Part shown: positions 1 to 6,355 of the stretch, in pieces | Position numbering within the stretch: position 1 is the first letter of the stretch | Layout: each line of letters starts with the position of its first letter | Source: CAZGQY01 sp964528035 | GTDB lineage: Bacteria > Pseudomonadota > Gammaproteobacteria > Methylococcales > UBA1147 | Length of the DNA: 14,820 nucleotides | NCBI GenBank assembly: GCA_964528035.1 | Contig: CAZGQY010000107.1 | Location: 1 to 14,820, forward strand | Direction of reading: 5' to 3' | Notes under the pieces: generated by a model | What the model was told of the DNA's origin: nothing | The model's input: only the letters and a program-made list of their open reading frames with translations | Databases searched by the model: none | Program-made: the position numbers and the translations under genes

Positions 1-160
1 GGAGTGAGGATTAAATAATATCCGGAAGTTTGGCGCAGGATTTTTGTTCGTCTTCAAGGCGTAGAAATAGGCGCATAGCTGGCTACGCAAATGTTTCTAC
101 AACGCAGAAGACGGAGAAAAAGACAAGTCAAGAACCGGAAATTATTAAATCCTCGCTCCT
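1..160 (+). repeat. Long-hairpin dispersed repeat, copy 1
   Basis: An imperfect palindrome of about 160 bp that begins at or one base before the window edge. The ends pair as GGAGTGAGGATTAAATAAT with ATTATTAAATCCTCGCTCC. Inside these, TCCGG pairs with CCGGA and TTCGTCTTC with GAAGACGGA. The core GCGTAGAAA pairs with TTTCTAC plus CGC, and an apical GCGCATAGC faces GCTACGC. The right end lies 7 bp from the bepA stop codon, so it could also serve as the 3' hairpin of the bepA transcript. A second copy in the same orientation lies at 1871-2032. No open reading frame inside is convincing. It could be a MITE-like or REP/BIME-like element; I cannot name a family. Confidence 0.85.
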
Positions 161-167
161 TTGCAAC

Positions 168-1631
168 TCAATTTTTTTTACGCTCCTCCTCTTCAGCAAC
201 AAAGCTCTCCAGTCTGTCTTCAATAACAGCCGAGAGATAATGATTGCCGCCAGCATTTTTGAAGCCCAGACGAGCGTGAGTAATTGCCGGTTTGAGTTGC
301 CCCATCGAGTAATAATATTCCGCGATATAGCGATGTGACTGAGCGCTTTTGCCTAGATTTCCATAAGCACGTGAAAGTAAATTGTAACTGTTTGGCGTGG
401 GATTGTGATGGTGTAAATAATCCGTGAGTAATTTGCGCGCCGATTCATTCTGACCATCCCTTAATAAACAGGACGCAAAATCCATAGTAATGGCACGGTT
501 GTCCGGGAATCGTTCAGTTGTCTGTGAATAGAGTTGTAATGCTGTCTTGATATTTCCCGATTCGGTTTCAATTTTTGCGAGCGAGTGGTAGAACGCCAGT
601 CTTTCCGGGTTAGAATTGATAATGCCTTTAAGTATTTGCTTTGCTTGTTTAAATTGGCTTGCGCTGGCCAGAGCCAGTGCGTATCCATACAGATTAACAG
701 TTTTTTGTGTAGTAGTACCTCGATCGAGTCTGTTTTCAAAATACTTTATTACTCTGCTTGGCTTAATACTGGAAATGACCCGCAGTTTGGCTTTGAGCAG
801 TTGGTAGTTAACCGAATCAAGAAATTGCCGGTAAGGAAATTTTTCGGCCCTTCCCCGTGTATCGGAGATTCTGGAAGCCGTGACAGGATGGGTTCTCAGG
901 AATTCAGGGGGGCCTTCGCCATAAAAGCGACTGGCTTTTTCCAGACGTTCGAAAAATGACGGCATTCCGCGAGGGTTAAAGTTTGATTTTGACAGCGTAC
1001 GCATACCGATACGATCAGCTTCCTGCTCGTTGTCGCGTGTAAAATCTATTTGGTATTGAGTGCTTCCAGCCTGAGCGGCTATTAGGGCCGCTTGTCCCAG
1101 TTCCGGGGACTGCGTGCCAATTAAAATCGCAGCAAGCAAGGCCACAGCGGACGGAATGCTGAGCTTTCTGGCGGCATCGAACGCTCGATATAAATGTCTC
1201 TGAGTGACATGGGCGATTTCGTGAGCGAGAACGGATGCCAGTTCGCTTTCAGTTTCGGTCTGCAGAATCAATCCGGAATTTACCCCGATATATCCGCCAG
1301 GACCTGCGAAAGCGTTAATGGCTGAATCGATGACGACAAAAAAATGAAATGCCTGTTGTGGATTGTCACTGTTTACAACCAAACGTTCGCCCAAGGATTC
1401 AATAAAATATTGAATTTCAAGATCTTGATTGATTTGTAGTTTGCCATGCAGGCTTCTGAAAAATGCGGCACCCAATAGTCTTTCCTGAACAGGAGTGATC
1501 AGTGCTCCTGTAGGATCACCCATATCGGGAAGTAATATTTCATTTTCTGCGAATGCTGATTGTTGGTACGGAGCAATTGCAATCAGGACACTGAGTAAAA
1601 TCGCGACAATAGATTTTATACCGGAAAGCAT
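168..1631 (-). CDS. bepA: BepA/YfgC-type periplasmic M48 metalloprotease with TPR domain
   Basis: Predicted beta-barrel assembly-enhancing protease. In E. coli, BepA acts in the periplasm to promote maturation of the LptD outer-membrane complex and to degrade stalled barrel proteins. The 487-residue length equals that of E. coli BepA. Residues 1-28 form a signal peptide ending in SAFA before ENE. The zinc protease motif HEIAH is at 137-141, the third zinc ligand is E202 in EQEAD, and the switch histidine of LRTHP is H248, all near the family positions. Residues from about 300 onward are helical TPR-like repeats, and the tail is very acidic then basic (EEEERKKN). The ATG at 1631 is chosen because the signal peptide starts there, although no good Shine-Dalgarno is seen. 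It is a single-gene unit, bordered by hairpin repeats on both sides. Confidence 0.93.
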   Translation of the reverse strand: MLSGIKSIVAILLSVLIAIAPYQQSAFAENEILLPDMGDPTGALITPVQERLLGAAFFRSLHGKLQINQDLEIQYFIESLGERLVVNSDNPQQAFHFFVVIDSAINAFAGPGGYIGVNSGLILQTETESELASVLAHEIAHVTQRHLYRAFDAARKLSIPSAVALLAAILIGTQSPELGQAALIAAQAGSTQYQIDFTRDNEQEADRIGMRTLSKSNFNPRGMPSFFERLEKASRFYGEGPPEFLRTHPVTASRISDTRGRAEKFPYRQFLDSVNYQLLKAKLRVISSIKPSRVIKYFENRLDRGTTTQKTVNLYGYALALASASQFKQAKQILKGIINSNPERLAFYHSLAKIETESGNIKTALQLYSQTTERFPDNRAITMDFASCLLRDGQNESARKLLTDYLHHHNPTPNSYNLLSRAYGNLGKSAQSHRYIAEYYYSMGQLKPAITHARLGFKNAGGNHYLSAVIEDRLESFVAEEEERKKN

Positions 1632-1870
1632 GGCGAATCAGACAGAAAAAGGAGATTAGAGTTCATAGGGTATCTTTGCTGCTTAAATTTTAAGGACTGG
1701 CCAATGTCGAAACTATGTGGCAAACCCGGATTGAATACAAGTCCTTATCACAAAAAGTGTAGTAGAGCATCTTTAAACTATAGGGTTCGGGGCAGTCAGC
1801 ACATAAGGTCACCGTTCATCACTTCATATATCCGCTGTAAAAACGGGTTTTGTGAGTCAGTCGTTAAGTA
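1632..1870. other. Intergenic region upstream of bepA
   Basis: This stretch should hold the bepA promoter on the minus strand, but no box pair stands out. AAGGACT (1692-1698) and AGTCCTT (1740-1746) form a widely spaced inverted repeat. A 55-codon plus-strand frame (1704-1871) lies inside and is listed separately. Confidence 0.4.
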
Positions 1871-1871
1871 A
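1704..1871 (+). CDS. Possible 55-residue Cys-containing small protein
   Basis: An ATG at 1704 is preceded by TAAGGA at about 8 nt, a reasonable ribosome binding site. The frame runs 55 codons and its TAA stop overlaps the first base of repeat copy 2. The product starts MSKLCGKPGL, is basic, and has four cysteines (5, 19, 45 and 50), two of them in a CKNGFC arrangement. I do not recognise it, and no promoter is evident. A chance open frame is quite possible. Confidence 0.2.
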   Translation: MSKLCGKPGLNTSPYHKKCSRASLNYRVRGSQHIRSPFITSYIRCKNGFCESVVK

Positions 1872-2032
1872 GGAGTGAGGTTTTAATAATATGCGAAAGA
1901 TTGACGCAGGATAATTGTTTGTTTTCAAGGCGTAGCAACAGGCGCATAGCAGGGCTACGCAACTGTTGCTGCAACGCAGAAGACGGACAATAGGACAAGT
2001 CAAAATTCGTATATTATTGAATCCTCGCTCCT
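1871..2032 (+). repeat. Long-hairpin dispersed repeat, copy 2
   Basis: Second copy, 162 bp, with ends AGGAGTGAGG and CCTCGCTCCT. It has the same orientation and internal order as the copy at 1-160: CAAGGCGTAG, GGCGCATAGC, GGCTACGCAA, CAACGCAGAAGACGGA and GACAAGTCAA are shared. Where the copies differ, pairing is mostly kept: GTAGCAACAG faces CTGTTGCTGC here, whereas copy 1 has GTAGAAA facing TTTCTAC. The outer arm continues as ATATGCGAA against TTCGTATAT. No clear target-site duplication is seen at the borders. Confidence 0.88.
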
Positions 2033-2111
2033 AAGGAAAAGATTAGCAGAAGGTTGGGTATCTTGTTGTGTAAACAAGGACTTGGGTGATATTTTTATTT
2101 GAACACTTTAG

Positions 2112-2117
2112 TATAAT
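2112..2117 (+). promoter_or_regulatory. Candidate -10 box for the small gene at 2168
   Basis: A perfect TATAAT about 50 bp upstream of the small reading frame. The -35 region is poor: TTGGGT at 2082 is 24 bp away and nothing better sits at 17 bp. It is supported mainly by the good ribosome binding site and terminator that follow. Confidence 0.35.
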
Positions 2118-2167
2118 AAGCTTCCGTACTTAATTCTGTGAAATATTCACGTTTTTGAGGTGAATAA

Positions 2168-2356
2168 ATGCACAGAGTCTCTTTTTCCAATCCAATACAA
2201 TTATTTCTGAAGGGACATCCGCGCAGAGAGAAAGGATTCACTCTTTCATGGACGGTTACCTGGAAGCAGGGACGCTTCTTTCTTCATAGAGCAGAAATGC
2301 TTCTATTAGCTCCCCGGCATACTGAGGCCGCGATTGATCATATTCCCCAAGACTAA
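2168..2356 (+). CDS. Putative small protein of unknown function (62 aa)
   Basis: The ATG is preceded by GAGGTG (2157-2162) with 5 nt spacing, one of the better ribosome binding sites in the window. A TATAAT box lies upstream. The stop codon lies in the loop of a terminator hairpin ending in nine T, so the frame fits a self-contained transcription unit. The product (starting MHRVSFSNPIQLFLKGHP) is basic and rich in Arg, His and aromatic residues. It has no signal peptide or clear membrane helix, and I do not recognise a family. It converges on rnd. Alternatives are a small regulatory RNA with an incidental frame, or a remnant. Confidence 0.4.
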   Translation: MHRVSFSNPIQLFLKGHPRREKGFTLSWTVTWKQGRFFLHRAEMLLLAPRHTEAAIDHIPQD

Positions 2357-2376
2357 GATTGTCGCGGTTTTTTTTT
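2328..2376 (+). terminator. Rho-independent terminator after the 62-codon frame
   Basis: CCGCGA (2328-2333) pairs with TCGCGG (2362-2367), followed by nine T (2368-2376). The loop is long (28 nt) but CAA and TTG can pair within it. In the opposite direction no T-run follows, so it should not terminate rnd. Confidence 0.6.
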
Positions 2377-2400
2377 AATCTGCCTTTTCTATCGATGGAT

Positions 2401-3555
2401 TTAGGATTGAATTATTTCTACCTGGATTACGCCATTGACAACAGAAATAGATTTTTCTCCACTCAATATGGAGCTTAGCTCATCGCCAATAAGACTTTTT
2501 CTCCATCCTTTCATAATTTTTGTGCTGTAGGGATCAATGACGAGCTTTTCTATTTCTTTCTTTCCCGCAAGTATTTCAGGATTGATGGATTGCTCACTTG
2601 CTCTTAGATGGACGATTCCCGTGAGCAATTTGACTAAAGCTTCTTGTTGAAGGGTTTTTCGGGATGATTTAGAGCGAGGTTGGAGAGCAATAGGTTGCTG
2701 ATTTTTAGCTTCCTCTACAAGCTTGCAAATTGATTTACCGTGTTTTTTGAGCGTTCGGTCGTGTAATCCGCGCAGTGAGTTTAGCTCGTCGGTTGATGAG
2801 GGTCTGAATCGGGCGATATTGACAAGCGAGTCGTCTTTTAATAACCAATTACGGGGTAGATTGAGATTGCGTGCGGTTTCTTCTCTCCATTTTGCCAGAT
2901 GTTGTAAAACAGACAGCGAAGCACTATTCAGTTTATTTGCGGCTCGAATACGAAGCCATGCATTTTCTGCCGGAGCCTGGTACAGAATTGGATCCAGTAA
3001 AGCGGCAAAATCATCTTTCAGCCAATCGATCCGATCTAGCTTCCTGAGTTTGTTACAAGTAAGTTCGTAGGCTTGTCCCAAATAGATCACATCGTTTAAA
3101 GCATATTGTAATTGCTGTTCTGTCAATGGTCGCTGGCTCCAATTTGTGCGTGTATGAGATTTTTCCAGATTTATTCCCAGAATTTCCGAAATATAATCGG
3201 CGTAACTGATCTGCTCAATCAATCCGAGTAGAGGTGCCGCGATTTGTGTATCAAATATGGGTTCTGGCAACCGTCCATTGAGAATATATAGTATTTCCAA
3301 ATCCTGACGTCCAGAATGTAATACTTTGGTGATTTTTGTATCGTACAAAACTTCGTACAATGGATCCAAATGAGGAAGCGCAATTGGATCTATGCAAGCA
3401 GAATGCTCGGAGTTTGCAATCTGCAGCAGACAAAACTGGGGATAATAGGTTCTTTCTCTAAGAAATTCTGTATCTATTGCCAGCCATTGGCTGCCACGAA
3501 TTTGATTACAAAATGAGTTAAGATCTGACGCTTTATCAATGATTCGAATAGAAAT
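2401..3555 (-). CDS. rnd: Ribonuclease D, probable ATT (AUU) start
   Basis: A 3'-to-5' exoribonuclease of the DEDDy family that trims the 3' ends of tRNA precursors and other stable RNAs. With an ATT start at 3555-3553 the protein has 384 residues (E. coli has 375). The active-site residues fall at D28 and E30 (DTEF), D85 (RQDLE), Y151 and D155 (YALND), the same numbers I recall for E. coli RNase D. YYPQ follows the first motif as in the family. An HRDC domain spans about 208-288, with a second helical domain after it. The in-frame stretch back to the upstream TAG has no ATG, GTG or TTG; the first standard start is a TTG at 3369, which would remove D28 and E30. AGGGAGG lies 5 nt before the ATT. 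It is a monocistronic gene, divergent from the HDOD gene. Confidence 0.92.
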   Translation of the reverse strand: MSIRIIDKASDLNSFCNQIRGSQWLAIDTEFLRERTYYPQFCLLQIANSEHSACIDPIALPHLDPLYEVLYDTKITKVLHSGRQDLEILYILNGRLPEPIFDTQIAAPLLGLIEQISYADYISEILGINLEKSHTRTNWSQRPLTEQQLQYALNDVIYLGQAYELTCNKLRKLDRIDWLKDDFAALLDPILYQAPAENAWLRIRAANKLNSASLSVLQHLAKWREETARNLNLPRNWLLKDDSLVNIARFRPSSTDELNSLRGLHDRTLKKHGKSICKLVEEAKNQQPIALQPRSKSSRKTLQQEALVKLLTGIVHLRASEQSINPEILAGKKEIEKLVIDPYSTKIMKGWRKSLIGDELSSILSGEKSISVVNGVIQVEIIQS

Positions 3556-3560
3556 ATCTT

Positions 3561-3567
3561 CCTCCCT
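3561..3567 (-). promoter_or_regulatory. Strong Shine-Dalgarno that fixes the ATT start of rnd
   Basis: On the minus strand this reads AGGGAGG, followed by five bases (AAGAT) and then ATT TCT ATT CGA. It is one of the strongest ribosome binding sites in the window and has no standard start codon behind it in the RNase D frame. Confidence 0.7.
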
Positions 3568-3615
3568 ACGGGATTGGACTGCAGAGATATATGAGGCTAT
3601 CTCCTAGGTTATAGT

Positions 3616-3643
3616 TTGACTTATTATCAGTTTGGTCAATACT
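3616..3643 (+). promoter_or_regulatory. Candidate promoter in the rnd/HDOD divergent region
   Basis: TTGACT (3616-3621) is followed by AATACT (3638-3643) at 16 bp on the plus strand. The same segment carries GGTCAA (3634-3639), so both strands show a TTGAC hexamer as an inverted pair and divergent promoters may overlap here. If used, transcription would begin near 3650, which favours the ATG at 3713 over the TTG at 3632 for the downstream gene. Confidence 0.4.
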
Positions 3644-3712
3644 TTTTACTATACCTCATCGGATCGTTGTCGTGTTCCGGTTTCTTCAATCTTCGAACTA
3701 TCCAGCGAATTT

Positions 3713-4933
3713 ATGCCTCCATTAGACTTAGTGCCTGATTCCGACCCATTGTTTAATGGTTTTGTCGGTCGCGTTCCCATCTATACTCAAGGACTTGAGC
3801 TCTATGGTTATGACTTACGTGTTTGTAGCCGTCAAACGGAAGACAATATAACGAGTGATAATGAATTGATAAATGCAACAGAGAAGGTGCCGATAGAAGC
3901 TTTAGTCGGTGGAAAACAGGGCTTTCTAAGTGTATCAGGCTCCTTAATTACTCATGCTGATGATCTGTTGTGGCCAAAAGAAAGTGTCGTTCTAAGTTTT
4001 TCAAGTAATATGTTTCCCGCCAACGGAACGGGCGAGTCCTTAAGAGAACTAGTGAATATTGGTTATACAGTGGCTTTAGAGGGGCAGGGCAGTTGTGTCG
4101 AGCTCATGAATTATTTAGATTGTTCCTCCATCTGTTCTGTAGATGCGGACAAAAGTTTTTCTGACCTTAAGGATCATGTTGTCGAATTACATCAAGCCGG
4201 TCAGATGCTTTTAGTTAAAAATATTGATACACCCGATCAGTATCGCTTGTTTAAGGAGTTGGGTTTTGATTTGTTTCATGGGGCTTACTTTGAACGACCG
4301 AAGCTACTGGAAAATACCCAGATCTCCGCTAATAAAGTGGCAATAATTGAATTGTTGGCTTGCTTTCAGGATCCCAAAATTACTATCGATAAACTCGAAG
4401 ATCTTGTCAGTCAGGATTTGACCTTGAGCTATAAGATTTTGCGATTAATTAATACCGCATTTTTTGGAATGCCAAAGCGTGTAGACTCGATTAAGCGAGC
4501 AGTGGTGTTTTTTGGGCTGGAACGATTGAAGAATTGGGCATCAGTTCTGGTATTCAATGCGATAGACTACAAACCCCGCGAACTTTTAGTTACCGCATTG
4601 GTACGTGCCAAAACATGTGAATATCTGGCTGAAAATCTGGGTTTGGAGAACCCGGAAAGCTATTATATTGCAGGCATGTTTTCCACCCTTGACGCGATTA
4701 TGGATGTGCCAATGGCGCAGATCCTCGAAAGACTGAAACTAACACCTGAGATTGAAGAAGGTTTATTGGAAGGAACGGGTTCTGTGGGTGAACTACTGAG
4801 GAATGTATTAGCGATTGAAACAGGTGCTTGTTATAAATCCGCGGACAAACTACTTGATGATGGTCTGGCGTTTCGGGCTTATACTCATGCAATCGACTGG
4901 GCATCAAATGTAAATAAGGTTGTTAATGCCTGA
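3713..4933 (+). CDS. Degenerate EAL plus HDOD domain signalling protein
   Basis: Resembles the EAL-HDOD (YuxH-like) family, cytoplasmic signalling proteins often tied to motility, biofilm or stress control. The N-terminal part starts with the family-like VGRVPIYTQGLELYGYDLRV and ends with FDLFHGAYFERP (about 185-196). The EAL signature is replaced by YDL at 33-35 and the acidic metal-binding residues are not evident, so phosphodiesterase activity is unlikely. HDOD follows from about residue 208: LSYKILRLINTAFFG, then KRAVVFFGLERLKNW. Length is 406 residues from the ATG at 3713. A TTG at 3632 would add 27 residues, but neither start has a good ribosome binding site and the family-like sequence begins well after 3713. 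It appears to be a single gene. Confidence 0.85.
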   Translation: MPPLDLVPDSDPLFNGFVGRVPIYTQGLELYGYDLRVCSRQTEDNITSDNELINATEKVPIEALVGGKQGFLSVSGSLITHADDLLWPKESVVLSFSSNMFPANGTGESLRELVNIGYTVALEGQGSCVELMNYLDCSSICSVDADKSFSDLKDHVVELHQAGQMLLVKNIDTPDQYRLFKELGFDLFHGAYFERPKLLENTQISANKVAIIELLACFQDPKITIDKLEDLVSQDLTLSYKILRLINTAFFGMPKRVDSIKRAVVFFGLERLKNWASVLVFNAIDYKPRELLVTALVRAKTCEYLAENLGLENPESYYIAGMFSTLDAIMDVPMAQILERLKLTPEIEEGLLEGTGSVGELLRNVLAIETGACYKSADKLLDDGLAFRAYTHAIDWASNVNKVVNA

Positions 4934-5126
4934 GTAACTGACTCTCTGGGTCTTTACTTCATTTTTGCGAATTGTTCTAAAAAGGAAATATGTGTCGGGA
5001 TTCCTGTCGCTGAATTCCCCACTAATCATAGTCATCTGTATTTTCCGTGAGCTGGTTGTGCCTGTTCCGATTTATAACTGCAAAACAAACTGGCGATGTA
5101 GCGGGCGTTAGATTAATATCTCCACC
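4934..5126. other. Intergenic region after the HDOD gene
   Basis: No convincing gene or strong terminator is seen. A small GAGT/ACTC hairpin lies just past the stop without a proper T-tract. AAAAAGGAAAT precedes an ATG near 4990, but that frame closes after seven codons. Confidence 0.35.
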
Positions 5127-5146
5127 TTCGTATAATTAATAACGAA
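5127..5146 (+). promoter_or_regulatory. -10 box inside an inverted repeat, possible operator
   Basis: TTCGTATAATTAATAACGAA has perfect 5-bp arms (TTCGT and ACGAA) around an AT-rich centre that contains TATAAT at 5131-5136. A repressor binding here would cover the -10 box of the membrane-protein gene starting about 60 bp downstream. The matching -35 (TTAGAT, 5108-5113) is weak. Confidence 0.4.
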
Positions 5147-5205
5147 GTTCGTTTCATCTTTTTCTTACACTATAAGCCTGTTTGGCAAATCGGAAAGTCT
5201 CACCT

Positions 5206-6189
5206 ATGTTTGAATTTAAATTACTGCAAGCGACCCAAATTGTCGAAAAAACCATGGCGTACACGATCTATCGTTTGTCTTTGTATCTTGCTCTTTCCCT
5301 GGGCTTTGTATTTGCCACAATTTTGGGTACTGGCACTCAGTTAATGGTGGGTTCATTTTCAAGAACGCCTGATTCGGTCGGAGCGGTGGGCGGTATTGTC
5401 GGGTTTATGCTGTTTGGCATAGTCCTGTATTTATTCAGAGGGCATTGGTTGTACGCGGTAAAAGCCCCACATATTGTACTGTTGAACGATTCAATGGATG
5501 AGAGCATTGTTCAGCAAGGTTGGGGGCAAGTGAGAAATGCCAAGCAACGAGTTAGAAATCAATATCCAAATGCCGCTGTAATGCACCGATTAAATGAAAG
5601 TATTAAAGATGTTTTAACTGATCTTTTTGATAGTCAAACCAATATAGGTAAGGCATTGCCGGACTTTGGCGATCTGCCTTTTTCGAAGTTATTAAATAGG
5701 GTGTGTTCGCTTCCTGTTACTTATACGAGTGAAGTTATATTCGCGAGTTGTTTTAAAAAATCATCTGATTTGGGAGCATCCACAGTTGCCAGTTCTTTGC
5801 TGCTTTACGCACAAAATTTCAGTGCATTATGGCGCAGTGCGTGGGTTTTATTTATTTTGAATAATGTTGGTTGGTTATGCATATTTTTACTTGTTCAAAC
5901 CCCCATTGCGTGGCTGGCCGAATTTCTTCCAGTAACTTTGGGTGGTTGGGAAACGATTTTTTCACTGGTCCTGGCGTGGCCGATAAAAGCGGCATTATTT
6001 GAGCCAATTGGAATCTGCGCAATGATGGCTTTATTTAATCAGCTAACGCATAATCAAACAGTGGATTCTGCCTGGGAAGAAAAACTTGCTGGCTTGTCGG
6101 ATTCTTTTCAGACAATTCAAAAAAAAGCGATTTCTGAACAAGAGCAGCAGATTATCAAGGAAGGCGACCAAGAAAAACCTGCTCAATAA
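5206..6189 (+). CDS. Uncharacterised four-helix membrane protein
   Basis: I do not recognise this family. The 327-residue product has hydrophobic segments at about 24-46, 58-77, 212-240 and 249-279. A soluble domain of about 130 residues sits between the two pairs, and the C-terminal tail is charged and helical (about 285-327, with SEQEQQIIKEGDQEK), which may form a coiled coil. No catalytic motif is evident. The ATG at 5206 has GGAAA nine nt upstream. A TTG at 5182 in the same frame would add eight residues and seems less likely. It has its own promoter-like box and lies 166 bp upstream of guaB in the same direction, so partial co-transcription with guaB is possible. Confidence 0.8.
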   Translation: MFEFKLLQATQIVEKTMAYTIYRLSLYLALSLGFVFATILGTGTQLMVGSFSRTPDSVGAVGGIVGFMLFGIVLYLFRGHWLYAVKAPHIVLLNDSMDESIVQQGWGQVRNAKQRVRNQYPNAAVMHRLNESIKDVLTDLFDSQTNIGKALPDFGDLPFSKLLNRVCSLPVTYTSEVIFASCFKKSSDLGASTVASSLLLYAQNFSALWRSAWVLFILNNVGWLCIFLLVQTPIAWLAEFLPVTLGGWETIFSLVLAWPIKAALFEPIGICAMMALFNQLTHNQTVDSAWEEKLAGLSDSFQTIQKKAISEQEQQIIKEGDQEKPAQ

Positions 6190-6267
6190 CGTGCTTATTT
6201 TGAGCTCAAGCCGTTGTTTGTTCTAGTGTCTACTATTCTCGAATGACCGGCCTTGGTGCAGTTACGG

Positions 6268-6273
6268 TATAAT
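6268..6273 (+). promoter_or_regulatory. Candidate guaB -10 box
   Basis: TATAAT lies about 83 bp upstream of the guaB start. The -35 candidates (ATGACC at 6243-6248, spacing 19) are weak. No clear PurR-like operator palindrome is seen, and no terminator separates it from the preceding membrane gene. Confidence 0.35.
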
Positions 6274-6355
6274 TTCGAACCTCTTAGCTTAACGATTCCC
6301 CTTTTCTTAGCAAGATCGTATAATAACCGGTTACTTTGATTAGATGGGTTTAGAA

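Noticed and set aside
1..2032. Composite transposon carrying bepA
   Set aside because: The flanking repeats encode no transposase, show no clear target duplication, and bepA is a normal core gene.
2401..3369. RNase D truncated at its N-terminus
   Set aside because: The TTG start at 3369 only appears to be the beginning. The frame continues upstream through the first catalytic motif (DTEF), so the gene is full length with a non-standard start.
3251..3433. Separate minus-strand short frame within rnd
   Set aside because: It is an out-of-frame shadow. The true RNase D frame runs uninterrupted through the same bases.
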